A stretch of 56,121 nucleotides of DNA from Amazonocrinis nigriterrae CENA67 (GTDB taxonomy: Bacteria; Cyanobacteriota; Cyanobacteriia; Cyanobacteriales; Nostocaceae): NCBI RefSeq assembly GCF_016056305.1, contig NZ_JAECZC010000097.1, forward strand, positions 1-56,121, read 5' to 3'. Within the stretch, counting starts at the first letter, position 1, and every line of letters starts with the position of its first letter. A program made the translations under genes and the position numbers. The notes below the pieces were generated by a model. It made no database searches and had not been told where the DNA came from. It worked only from the letters and a program-made list of their open reading frames with translations. Of the stretch, positions 36,710 through 44,560 are shown one piece after another.

Positions 36710-37917
36710 GTTTGGATTGGATTGTCCCAGCAGAACGTATACAAAAATTGCCACCTTATGTATTTGCCCGTCTGGACGAACTTAAGGCTAAGGCACGGGA
36801 ACAAGGACTAGATTTAATTGATTTGGGCATGGGAAACCCCGATGGTGCCACACCACAACCAGTGGTAGAAGCCGCGATCGCAGCTTTGCAAAATCCTGCT
36901 AATCATGGTTATCCCCCATTTGAAGGTACCGCCAGTTTCCGCCGTGCCATCACTAACTGGTATCGTCGCCGTTATGATGTTGTACTCGATCCTGATAGCG
37001 AAGCCCTACCGCTACTTGGTTCCAAAGAAGGATTGGCTCATTTAGCGATCGCTTATATTAACCCAGGTGATTTAGTACTGGTTCCTTCTCCCGCTTACCC
37101 CGCCCATTTTCGCGGCCCGGTAATTGCTGGGGGTCAAGTCCACAGCTTGATTCTCAAGCCAGAAAATGACTGGTTAATTGATTTAACTGCCATTCCTGAC
37201 GAAGTTGCCCAAAAAGCTAAAATTCTCTATTTCAACTATCCCAGCAATCCCACCGCCGCCACTGCCCCCCGCGAATTCTTTGAAGAAATCGTTGCCTTCG
37301 CCCGTAAATATGAAATTCTGCTGGTGCATGACTTGTGTTATGCCGAGTTAGCTTTTGATGGTTATCAGCCAACTAGCTTGTTAGAAATTCCCGGTGCGAA
37401 AGAAATTGGTGTGGAATTTCACACTCTATCTAAAACCTATAATATGGCTGGTTGGCGTGTAGGTTTTGTGGTGGGTAATCGCCATGTAATTCAAGGTTTA
37501 CGGACATTGAAAACCAACTTGGATTATGGGATTTTTGCCGCCTTGCAAACAGCAGCAGAAACAGCTTTGCAACTGCCAGATATCTATTTACATGAGGTGC
37601 AACAACGCTATCGTACCCGCCGTGATTTCCTGATTCAAGGGTTAGGACAATTGGGTTGGGATATTCCCAAAACCAAAGCCACAATGTATCTTTGGGTGAA
37701 ATGTCCTGTTGGCATGAGTTCAACAGATTTCGCCCTTGATGTCTTGCAGCAAACAGGTGTTGTTGTCACTCCAGGTAATGCCTTTGGCGTTGCAGGTGAG
37801 GGATATGTCAGAATCAGTTTGATTGCCGACTGCGATCGCTTGGGTGAGGCTTTGCATCGCTTTAAGCAAGCTGGTATCCGCTATCAGCCTGAAGTTCTTG
37901 TCTCTGCTTCAGAATAG
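36706..37917 (+). CDS. class I/II aminotransferase (LL-DAP/AlaC-like)
   Basis: 403-residue PLP aminotransferase close to the group containing AlaC and LL-diaminopimelate aminotransferase-like enzymes. Features: AERIQKLPPYVFARLDELKAKAR, IDLGMGNPDGATPQPVVEA, GYPPFEGTASFRRAITNWY, GSKEGLAHLA, PSPAYPAHFRGPV, FNYPSNPTAATAP, the PLP-lysine site HTLSKTYNMAGWRVGFVVG (Lys near 243) and YVRISLIAD. Its start overlaps the stop of the Fe-ADH gene (ATGA). This pairing suggests a shared pathway in which an alcohol is oxidised and the oxo-acid aminated, but that is only inference. Distinct from the aspartate aminotransferase at 24168. Confidence 0.9.
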   Translation: MSLDWIVPAERIQKLPPYVFARLDELKAKAREQGLDLIDLGMGNPDGATPQPVVEAAIAALQNPANHGYPPFEGTASFRRAITNWYRRRYDVVLDPDSEALPLLGSKEGLAHLAIAYINPGDLVLVPSPAYPAHFRGPVIAGGQVHSLILKPENDWLIDLTAIPDEVAQKAKILYFNYPSNPTAATAPREFFEEIVAFARKYEILLVHDLCYAELAFDGYQPTSLLEIPGAKEIGVEFHTLSKTYNMAGWRVGFVVGNRHVIQGLRTLKTNLDYGIFAALQTAAETALQLPDIYLHEVQQRYRTRRDFLIQGLGQLGWDIPKTKATMYLWVKCPVGMSSTDFALDVLQQTGVVVTPGNAFGVAGEGYVRISLIADCDRLGEALHRFKQAGIRYQPEVLVSASE

Positions 37918-38001
37918 AATACGCAACTAGCACACTAAATAAAATAAAGGTTAAGTTTGTAGGGTGTGTTATCGCCAAGCGCCACCCCATCGCTAGTTTG
38001 T

Positions 38002-38035
38002 AGGTGCGTTAGGACTTCCGGCCATAACGCACCTT
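38002..38035. repeat. dispersed palindrome GTGCGTTA...TAACGCAC, copy 2
   Basis: Opposite orientation to the copy at 26696-26729. A lone GCGTAAGTCCT at about 38069-38079 nearby resembles the MITE end at 47318. Confidence 0.8.
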
Positions 38036-38083
38036 ACTATATTCAAGCTAAAAAATTGATGACAATGGGCGTAAGTCCTGAGC

Positions 38084-38302
38084 TTATTTCTCTTCGTTGC
38101 CAGTCTTTTGCTCTTCATTTGGACGTTCGGTAGCAGGAGGATAATCTACAAATTCCAGAGTTCTAGTTGTATTTGTAGTAGCGCCTTCTAACAGTATATC
38201 TTCAGGGTTTACTGATTTATCCGCAGCTTCATCTATGAGTCCTTCAGCATTAGTATTAGGTTTGTCTGAAGTGCCTTTATGATTAGCATGACCACTTGGC
38301 AT
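38084..38302 (-). CDS. small hydrophilic, acidic protein of unknown function
   Basis: 72 residues from ATG 38302, chosen because AAGGAA lies seven bases upstream; the frame extends to 38335. Sequence is Asn/Asp/Glu/Thr-rich (SGHANHKGTSDKPN, EGLIDEAADKS, ATERPNEEQKTGNEEK) with no hydrophobic core, so it is probably disordered. Such proteins are frequent in desiccation- or stress-responsive sets, but no function is known. It is convergent with the aminotransferase gene. Confidence 0.65.
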   Translation of the reverse strand: MPSGHANHKGTSDKPNTNAEGLIDEAADKSVNPEDILLEGATTNTTRTLEFVDYPPATERPNEEQKTGNEEK

Positions 38303-38405
38303 AACTATTTCCTTAAATATTGATAAACTACACACATCCTCAGCCTAAACTCGTTAGTTGTCAGGGATACACTATCGAAAGGCTTAAATCCAAATTGGCT
38401 CGACT

Positions 38406-38984
38406 ATGACCAAGAAAGATTTACTTCGCAACGAAATTTTTACGGTGGAAAATATTCTTTCACCTACGGAATGTGCTGAGTATATTGCTTTAACCGAAAA
38501 CCTTGGCTATACAGATGCTCCCATTACTACCAGCCGAGGTTTTGAAATACGCCCCGATATTCGCAATAATCAGCGCGTTATCCTTGATGATCAAGAGCGT
38601 GCTTTGCAGCTATGGCAACGTGTATCAAGTTATATCCCAAGTAGTATTGGAAGATGGCGGGCTGTTGGGTTGAATGAGCGTTTTCGTTTCTATCGCTATG
38701 ATCCAGGTCAGCGGTTTGCACCTCACCATGATGGTTCTTATACACGACCCAATGGCGAACAAAGTTTATTGACTTTCATGATTTATCTCAATGAAGGCTT
38801 TCAAGGTGGCGAAACCCGCTTTTTTCTTCCCGAATACTACGGTGATTTATCGAATTTTTTTGTGCTGCCAGTAACAGGTATGGCTTTGTGTTTTGTCCAC
38901 GAGTTAGCACATGAGGGCGCTGCTGTGATTCAAGGGCGGAAGTATGTCTTGCGATCAGATGTAATGTACAGTAGATACTTTTGA
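38406..38984 (+). CDS. 2-oxoglutarate/Fe(II)-dependent oxygenase (prolyl-4-hydroxylase type)
   Basis: 192 residues with a double-stranded beta-helix core of the P4Hc family. Iron ligands are His and Asp in FAPHHDGSYTRP (near residue 106-110) and the distal His in VHELAHEGAAVI (near 168); the 2-oxoglutarate contact is probably Lys or Arg in QGRKYVLRSDVMYSRYF. Such enzymes hydroxylate proteins or small molecules using O2 and 2-oxoglutarate. The substrate is unknown. It is divergent from the small acidic protein and stands 145 bases before the acyltransferase-like gene. Confidence 0.85.
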   Translation: MTKKDLLRNEIFTVENILSPTECAEYIALTENLGYTDAPITTSRGFEIRPDIRNNQRVILDDQERALQLWQRVSSYIPSSIGRWRAVGLNERFRFYRYDPGQRFAPHHDGSYTRPNGEQSLLTFMIYLNEGFQGGETRFFLPEYYGDLSNFFVLPVTGMALCFVHELAHEGAAVIQGRKYVLRSDVMYSRYF

Positions 38985-39128
38985 AAGTAGAGAAAAAACG
39001 TAGCATATATGTAACACTTTATAGAGCCTGGACTTGCATTCTTTAAGTACAGGGTATGATGATAAGAGTAAAGTGATGAAGCTAGGATATATTTTTAACC
39101 ACATTGTTGCTTAATCTGTAACACTATT

Positions 39129-40148
39129 GTGATTAATCAAAATTCCGAAAATATCCTGAACACACAAGTAGAACAAGCATCAGGTGAAGGCTATAAATTT
39201 AGCTGGTTTGATTGGTTTTGCCTCTGGTATCCTCCAGGCTGGCTAATTTTATTTAATCGCCACTGGCAATATTATCACAGCGATCCCGATGGGTGGAATT
39301 GGCTAGAATATGGGTTATTCTTGATTCCTGGCGGATTTTATTTAGCGTTGCTCAGTCGATGGTTGCGGTTGGGTTGTCGTTTACCACGTATAGAAGTTGA
39401 TGAATTTAATCCCAAATATCAACAAGCTTTTCGTACAGAAGTTTTAGCTTTTATTGTTAAATATTATTTTCAAGGAGAATTGCAAGCAATTGATAATTTG
39501 CCACAAACAGGGCCGATGATTGTGGCTATGAATCATGCAGGGATGTGTTTTCCTTGGGACTTTATCAGTTTGAGTTATTTATTAGGTGAAACTCAAGGGT
39601 GGGTAGTGCAACCCTTGGCAAATCCAGCATTATTTGAGCATCCTTGGATAGTTTGGTGGCTACCACCCAAATGGTCACAGGTTTTAGGCGGTGTGCCAGC
39701 AAAATTAGCTGATTTTGAAGCAGCACTGGCCCAAGGTAAAATTCTTTTATATGCACCAGAAGGTGTACGCGGCCCTGCAAAAGGTTGGAGTCAACGCTAT
39801 CAACTGCAAAAGTTTGATATCAGCTTTATTCAGTTGAGCGATCGCTATCAAATTCCCATTCTCCCAGTTCTCTGCATCGGTAGCGAATCTTTACATCCTT
39901 GGACTGTTAATTTTAAAAAACTGCAACGACTATTCAAATTACCATTCTTGCCTTTATCGCCATTAATGATTGCCTTGATTGTATTTCCCTCAATGGGAGT
40001 TTGGGCAATGAAAACTCGATTACGTTACTTTATCCAGCCATTAGAAAAGGATATTTATTCAACTAAAAATCGTACAGCAGCTTATCAACAAGCACAAAAA
40101 TTTCGAGATAAACTGCAAACTCAGATTAATCAATTGTTAAATAAGTAG
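39129..40148 (+). CDS. PlsC-like glycerolipid acyltransferase family protein
   Basis: 339 residues. The middle domain resembles lysophosphatidic acid acyltransferases: GPMIVAMNHAGMCFPWDFISLSYL (near 128-150) is the place of the HX4D motif, but here His and Asp are separated by seven residues, and ILLYAPEGVRGPAKGWSQR (near 214) replaces the EGTRS motif. The N-terminus has an amphipathic or membrane segment (WLEYGLFLIPGGFYLALLSRW) and a hydrophobic helix follows near 275. Start GTG 39129 is the only good in-frame choice and lacks a clear Shine-Dalgarno sequence. The altered motif makes substrate and activity uncertain. Confidence 0.75.
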   Translation: MINQNSENILNTQVEQASGEGYKFSWFDWFCLWYPPGWLILFNRHWQYYHSDPDGWNWLEYGLFLIPGGFYLALLSRWLRLGCRLPRIEVDEFNPKYQQAFRTEVLAFIVKYYFQGELQAIDNLPQTGPMIVAMNHAGMCFPWDFISLSYLLGETQGWVVQPLANPALFEHPWIVWWLPPKWSQVLGGVPAKLADFEAALAQGKILLYAPEGVRGPAKGWSQRYQLQKFDISFIQLSDRYQIPILPVLCIGSESLHPWTVNFKKLQRLFKLPFLPLSPLMIALIVFPSMGVWAMKTRLRYFIQPLEKDIYSTKNRTAAYQQAQKFRDKLQTQINQLLNK

Positions 40149-40334
40149 GAGGCAGAAGGCTTGTGATGAGCAGGTTTCTCCGTTTGGCATTTATATTTAA
40201 TTATGTCCACCTACTGACTACAGAGTTAATGCACGTCTTTGAAATTTCATAGCGATCGCTCTAATTTCTATTTTTATTCTGCAACCCCAAAAACGGAGTG
40301 GGAGAATAAGGAAATGGCCTGATTCTAACTCCTA

Positions 40335-40439
40335 ATATCATGTCCGGTTAAATAATTATGATTAAATTTCACGCAGAGTCGCAGAGGCGCAGAGAGTTTT
40401 TATGAGTTTTTATCATAACTAATTAGGCGGACATGATAT
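40335..40439. mobile_element. MITE-like element with TA flanks
   Basis: Ends ATATCATGTCCG (40335-40346) and CGGACATGATAT (40428-40439) are exact complements, and a further 16 inner bases on each side are mostly complementary. The centre holds CACGCAGAGTCGCAGAGGCGCAGAG, a repeat type often seen in cyanobacterial genomes. The element sits within an AACTCCT heptamer array and is flanked by TA on both sides, as expected of IS630/mariner-type insertion. No coding capacity. Confidence 0.75.
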
Positions 40440-40479
40440 AACTCCTAACTCCTAACTCCTAACTCCTAACCTAATTTCC

Positions 40480-41526
40480 TCAAGCAATCACAGGCGTCAC
40501 TGTCACTACTTTCTCAGCATCATCCACCGTTATTTTTGCTAGTCCAAACTGCTCAATTACTGCTGCGTTTGTCGTCAAATGCGTACTCACCTCTGCTACC
40601 CGATACTGACTTTTCTGTGATGCTAAAGTAGCTGGCAATAACAACTGATCTGCTAGGTGTTCATCTACTGGTGCGCCAGTTTGATGAAACTTCAGCAGTT
40701 GTTCACAGGCAATTTCTGCCACTTTTTCTGATGACAACCGCAAACGCCCGAACCCACCAAAACCAGTTAAACTATTTTCATATTCCGCAGTTAAAAAAAT
40801 ACCTGCTCCTGGTGCTATACCCTTTTCTCGCAAAGCTTTTACAGATGCTTTTAATCCTGCTTCCTTTAACAAATTCTCAGCACGATTCGCCATGCGTTGG
40901 GGAATATGGGCAGGAAGTTCTGTAGCTACGGCCAAACCCCGCACCTGCTTTAAATCTCCGCGTTCTAGTAAGTTGATACTACTGAGTTTAGTACCACCAC
41001 TCACCTGCATCTTTACCTCTCCCCCGCCTTGGGGATACCACCCCCAAGCACCTAACTTCACTTCTGCTTCTACCCCCATTCGCCGTAGCATCGATAGATA
41101 AACTTGCTCAATGTATGTCATTGTCGGGCTAAAAATAACATGAGTTCCACCCCGTAGCGTGACCTGAGAATCTCCAGGTGCAAGGGCTAAAGGCAAAAGA
41201 ATTGTTTGTAACACCAGCGCAATTGCACCGGCGGAACCACCTTGTTGCACTTCCCTGACATCAAAGGTATAGATTCCTGGTTGTACAGCAGTACCAGGAA
41301 TGAATTCCAGCATCATTGAACCCAAAGCATCACCACGCAGTTGGGCATTACAAATTCTCGCCGCAGCGCGAACTGCTGTTAAATGTTGTGCTGCTAATCC
41401 TGGCTTTTTGCGTCCAGCGCGAATGCCTGCAATATGTATCGGTTCGCCAGTGATGGCGGCTAAACTTAAAGAACTGCGGAGAACTTGTCCCCCTCCCTCT
41501 CCGTAAGAACCGTCGATTTCAATCAT
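40480..41526 (-). CDS. rtcA: RNA 3'-terminal phosphate cyclase
   Basis: 348 residues. Converts an RNA 3'-phosphate to a 2',3'-cyclic phosphate using ATP through an enzyme-AMP intermediate. The family start IEIDGSYGEGGGQVLRSSLSLAAITGEPIHI is unmistakable, followed by RAGRKKPGLAAQHLTAV, QQGGSAGAIALVLQ, GGTHVIFSPTMTY, GWYPQGGGEV and the C-terminal STHLTTNA, which carries the His that becomes adenylated. Length is normal and the ATG at 41526 is the family start. In E. coli rtcA pairs with the ligase rtcB; no rtcB or rtcR is present here. The downstream end is bordered by heptamers and the MITE. Confidence 0.96.
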   Translation of the reverse strand: MIEIDGSYGEGGGQVLRSSLSLAAITGEPIHIAGIRAGRKKPGLAAQHLTAVRAAARICNAQLRGDALGSMMLEFIPGTAVQPGIYTFDVREVQQGGSAGAIALVLQTILLPLALAPGDSQVTLRGGTHVIFSPTMTYIEQVYLSMLRRMGVEAEVKLGAWGWYPQGGGEVKMQVSGGTKLSSINLLERGDLKQVRGLAVATELPAHIPQRMANRAENLLKEAGLKASVKALREKGIAPGAGIFLTAEYENSLTGFGGFGRLRLSSEKVAEIACEQLLKFHQTGAPVDEHLADQLLLPATLASQKSQYRVAEVSTHLTTNAAVIEQFGLAKITVDDAEKVVTVTPVIA

Positions 41527-42055
41527 GAGCGATTTTACATGGTCGGGCCACTTGCGTGTAAGGTTTCCCCATTGAACAAAGTGGCGTGATTTTGGGTTTT
41601 CCCTACGGCTGTAGAAATCAAAGTGCAGATTTGAAATCCCTGGTTAATGGATTTCCTTGCATTACTAATTTTTAGTTTTTAATTTTTAATTGGATGACCT
41701 GACTTTTACCAGGATTCATCAATCCGTAGGAATCACTATTTCTTTAAATTTTAACTGCTTAAGGTCGATTTCTTTTCTGTTGCTCTCTTTAATTAGTTGC
41801 AGAAGTTATGCCAACTGGGGGAGGCCCAGGAACAAGTGTCACCGGGAAGACTGGCATTTTCCCCACCAAGGTGACTACAATCTTCATAGCATAGCTAGGC
41901 AAGAGTGTCACCTGTTCCCGTACTCCACAAGAAAATCGTTAGGTTAAAGCGTTGGAAAGCTTTTTGCGAAGCGCTTGCCATCTTATCGATACGGCTATAA
42001 GCTCTTGTGCAAAATGAACCTCAACTTTCCAGCTGTTATCAAAGTAGATTTTATG
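41527..42055. other. intergenic region between rtcA and the XRE gene
   Basis: 529 bases. A block at about 41815-41925 is more GC-rich, with GGTGACAC repeats and a partly complementary pair GGAACAAGTG / CACCTGTTCC, so it may be an RNA element or a decayed coding piece; a small minus-strand ORF lies in it. Confidence 0.4.
41789..41887 (-). CDS. candidate 32-residue Val/Pro/Thr-rich peptide
   Basis: Starts MKIVVTLVGKMPVFPVTLVP and continues GPPPVGITSATN. The frame remains open about 17 codons upstream of the ATG. Composition is unusual and coding-like, with a repeated VTLV motif, but there is no clear Shine-Dalgarno sequence and it is not a family I know. It could be the tail of a decayed gene. 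Confidence 0.25.
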   Translation of the reverse strand: MKIVVTLVGKMPVFPVTLVPGPPPVGITSATN

Positions 42056-42397
42056 TTAGCTGCTCTTGGCTTTTCGCTTTTGAGCAACTTCAGTATCAGG
42101 ACTGGTACTGCTAACTGGCTCCTCAGTCCCCAACAATTGATGTATTTCACTTAAGGAACTGGGTTGAGCTATAGGCTCCTCCAATGACTCGCTCACATAC
42201 TCAATTAGGTCTTCTACTTGGCAATTCAAGGCTTTACAAAACCTAACTATTCTTTCAATATGGTCTGTCCCAGTCCTGCCGCTTTCCCAGTTTTGGATAG
42301 TGCTTTCAGTCACGCCGACAAGACGCGACAATTCCAGCTGGGTTAGCCCTGCTTTCTCACGAAGCAAAGCGATCCTTGGTTTTGGCTTATGTTTCAC
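42056..42397 (-). CDS. XRE-family transcriptional regulator
   Basis: 113 residues. The N-terminal helix-turn-helix of the Xre/Cro family spans about residues 8-62: IALLREKAGLTQLELSRLVGVTESTIQNWESGRTG, then IERIVRFCKALNCQVEDLIEY. The C-terminal half (EEPIAQPSSLSEIHQLLG, ending in KRKAKSS) is low-complexity. Targets unknown; no adjacent toxin or phage gene was seen, so it is not obviously an antitoxin. A single gene, with its own AT-rich upstream region. Confidence 0.88.
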   Translation of the reverse strand: MKHKPKPRIALLREKAGLTQLELSRLVGVTESTIQNWESGRTGTDHIERIVRFCKALNCQVEDLIEYVSESLEEPIAQPSSLSEIHQLLGTEEPVSSTSPDTEVAQKRKAKSS

Positions 42398-42585
42398 AGC
42401 TACAGCACTTTTATCTTAATCTTATAGTCGTAGATCCTAGCACCAAAAAAAACCAGGGCCCAGAAAATCACTAAAAAAACTTTTGCCTAACTTTTTCATT
42501 TTACTGAGTACTGAGTGGTGAGAAGCCACTTCATCTACAACACTTAGCACTCAGTAGTTTGCTACAGCTCCTTCATACCTGTAAA

Positions 42586-42610
42586 ATCCCACCCCTAAAA
42601 GGAGTGGGAT
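42586..42610. terminator. hairpin ATCCCACCCCT-AAA-AGGAGTGGGAT
   Basis: An 11-bp stem with one mismatch and a short loop, preceded by AAA and followed by GAGTTT. No T-run, so it could also be an element end or an RNA structure. Confidence 0.4.
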
Positions 42611-42695
42611 GAGTTTAACCAAGCTCTCTCGGTTGATCATTGCAACAAAGCGATCGCATCCTGTTTCAGGAGATAACAAGTTTCAAAACACAAGA

Positions 42696-43103
42696 TTAAA
42701 CTATTCCTGGGCCTCTACCACGCTTGTCACCTTGCTCTGTCAATTCACCTTGCTTGTCTTCATTGGCTTCTACAAGTTCCTCAATCCGGTTTTCAGTATC
42801 CTCTGACGCTTCTTGTCGCGCATCACCTGGAACTTCATAGTACATTTCCGGTTCAACTGCGTAGTTGTTCAACAAACCTTCTTTGTCTACCGTGTAGCCA
42901 TCTGTAGTGTGTATACTTCCTGCATCTGTTTGGTCATCAGTACGGGCATTAGCCTCTCTTTGTTCTGTAGGCAGTGTTTTATATAAGTCTCCTTCTCTTT
43001 CTTTGCGAGCAGCAGTTTCAGCAGGTACAATGCCTCTATCATATGTATCTACTTCAGCTCGTTCGGATGAATCTACACCTTTTTTAAATTCTTGATTAGC
43101 CAT
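42696..43103 (-). CDS. hydrophilic acidic protein of unknown function
   Basis: 135 residues rich in Glu, Asp, Thr and Gly (EFKKGVDSSERAEVDTYDRG, TAARKEREGDLYKTLPTEQRE, EELVEANEDKQGELTEQGDK), with no hydrophobic segment, so mostly disordered. GAGG lies about eight bases before ATG 43103. Conserved-looking cyanobacterial protein without known role; like the acidic protein at 38084 and the DUF2945/DUF3140 pair it may be part of a stress-responsive hydrophilic set (inference). Confidence 0.7.
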   Translation of the reverse strand: MANQEFKKGVDSSERAEVDTYDRGIVPAETAARKEREGDLYKTLPTEQREANARTDDQTDAGSIHTTDGYTVDKEGLLNNYAVEPEMYYEVPGDARQEASEDTENRIEELVEANEDKQGELTEQGDKRGRGPGIV

Positions 43104-43346
43104 AAATAATGTCCTCGTTAAAGAATCGTTGATAACTTTAAAAATTAGATTAGGCTGTTTTTACTGACCATTAAACTATCTTGAGAAGTGATTTAAAGAC
43201 AAAAAATCACTATTTATTTCTGCCTTCCGGTATAATTATTATCAACTTTTGATAATGCATAATGTGTATAAATTATCTATAGATATTAATACAATCATTA
43301 TTTTGATTTATATAGCAATAATTAGCTAAATCATATCTAAATTGTA

Positions 43347-43485
43347 TATAGCGTTTGCTAATCACATGAGGTATGTCAGAGCAAACTCCTCGCTTGCGGG
43401 GAACTCGGAGCTACCTCTGGGGATTAGGGGCAAGAGTTGGGGGCAGTGGGGTTCTTGTACCTCACTCAACTGAGAACTGCTATAA
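43347..43485. mobile_element. MITE-like element with IS630-like ends
   Basis: Left end TATAGCGTTTGCTAATCA and right end TCAACTGAGAACTGCTATAA are imperfect inverted repeats (about 17 of 27 positions, with shared TATAGC and TGAGGTA). The right end matches that of the IS630 at 53279-54306 (TCATCTGAAAACTGCTGTAA) at 17 of 20 positions. It is about 139 bases with TA at both borders, so it may be a non-autonomous relative. Confidence 0.55.
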
Positions 43486-43609
43486 TCACTTATCTAATCT
43501 TATGCAGAAGCAAGCTATGCATGGAGAACTTGGAAACCCCACGAATGTAGGAATGAGCCACTGCGTTGCAGAGGTTTCTTCGTTGAGTGCAAGTGATGTT
43601 GAAGATTAG
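43373..43609 (+). CDS. doubtful 78-codon ORF starting inside a MITE-like element
   Basis: The first 38 codons (starts MSEQTPRLRGTRSYLWGLG) lie within the element at 43347-43485; the rest (QKQAMHGELGNPTNVGMSHC, then VAEVSSLSASDVED) lies beyond it. No domain is recognised. It might be a chance frame through repeats, or a small ORF created by insertion. The second half has a motif-like look and may derive from the 3' end of another mobile element, which I cannot confirm. Confidence 0.3.
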   Translation: MSEQTPRLRGTRSYLWGLGARVGGSGVLVPHSTENCYNHLSNLMQKQAMHGELGNPTNVGMSHCVAEVSSLSASDVED

Positions 43610-43714
43610 GAACTGGGTATTGGGTTTAAACCAGAAAAATTATGGAATTTGCTTTAAACCCATCCCAAATTTTGGAATAATTTCTCAGTGACCAGTACTC
43701 AGTCCCTTTTATAT

Positions 43715-44149
43715 TTAGTCGCCTACAATTTGTTGTTTGAGTGATTGTATTTCCTTGGCTAGTTCTTGGCGAGTTGAATATTTGATCAGATAGCGGAAAA
43801 CAAACCAGGTTGCATAAATAATTCCAATCAACTCAAAAATCGGCTCTAACAAGGGAATATCATTGATTGCATCGAGTATTGTCAGCACTATTTTCCCTGT
43901 AACTATTGCCGCCAAAATTAAAACGACATTTGTCAAAGCCTGCTTGTAATTATCAAAAAAGTTACCTATATATTCAGGTAGTTGCTCTAGAAATTCGGAA
44001 GTTTTTCTGGCAACTCGCTGCCATTGAGCTTCAGGTTCATTAACTGGCGGTAACTTGGGCAAATTTTGATTTGCTGGGCTGTCTAGTAATAGCACACCTT
44101 CTGGTGAGGTGGTATTCGAGGATTCTAGTTGCTGTTGTTCGGTTTCCAT
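43715..44149 (-). CDS. CAAD-domain thylakoid membrane protein
   Basis: 144 residues from ATG 44149 (the frame reaches a TTG at 44167). The CAAD domain, first described as an insertion in cyanobacterial aminoacyl-tRNA synthetases and in plastid CURT1-type proteins, is recognised by EFLEQLPEYIGNFFDNYKQALTNVVLILAAIVTGKIVLTILDAINDIPLLEPIFELIGIIYATWFVFRYL, two helices between amphipathic segments, then RQELAKEIQSLKQQI. A Gln/Ser/Pro-rich N-terminus precedes it. Probably membrane-anchoring or membrane-curving at thylakoids. No synthetase domain is fused here. Confidence 0.87.
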   Translation of the reverse strand: METEQQQLESSNTTSPEGVLLLDSPANQNLPKLPPVNEPEAQWQRVARKTSEFLEQLPEYIGNFFDNYKQALTNVVLILAAIVTGKIVLTILDAINDIPLLEPIFELIGIIYATWFVFRYLIKYSTRQELAKEIQSLKQQIVGD

Positions 44150-44225
44150 AGTTTTGTAATTTGGCAATTACAGCCTTTTGTTAATTGAACTGACATTAAT
44201 AAACATACTTATGATAAATATAATA

Positions 44226-44452
44226 CAATACAGTTCAATTAAGAAGAATGGTAATTTTCAAAGTTACTTATGCGAGAAAGGTTTCTCGACTTGAGTAAAG
44301 TGGCTTTTGAGCGTAACCCAATCAGACCAAGTTGTGCAATTGTTGGGTTTTGTTCCTCAAACTTCACTAGCTTTCAACTTAGAAATCTATCTCCAGCTTT
44401 AGTTTGACAAGCTACGCCATTTTTAATTTATACTCTTAATTGAACTGTATTG
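44226..44452. mobile_element. MITE-like element with perfect 18-bp terminal inverted repeats
   Basis: CAATACAGTTCAATTAAG at 44226-44243 and its exact complement at 44435-44452 bound 227 bases without an ORF. A further copy of the inner TTAATTGAACTG lies just outside at 44181-44192, in the same sense as the right end, hinting at nested or repeated insertion. Confidence 0.55.
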
Positions 44453-44560
44453 AAATATGAGATTTTTTAAAGTTTTAGATTTCAGATTGTAGGATTTAAT
44501 CTCAAATCCCAAATCTAAAATCTAAAATTATCTATTCAGAGATTTTGCTGTTCAACCGTT

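Noticed and set aside
41690-41947. 85-codon plus-strand frame
   Set aside because: No ribosome binding site and erratic Cys/His/Arg-rich composition; probably chance.
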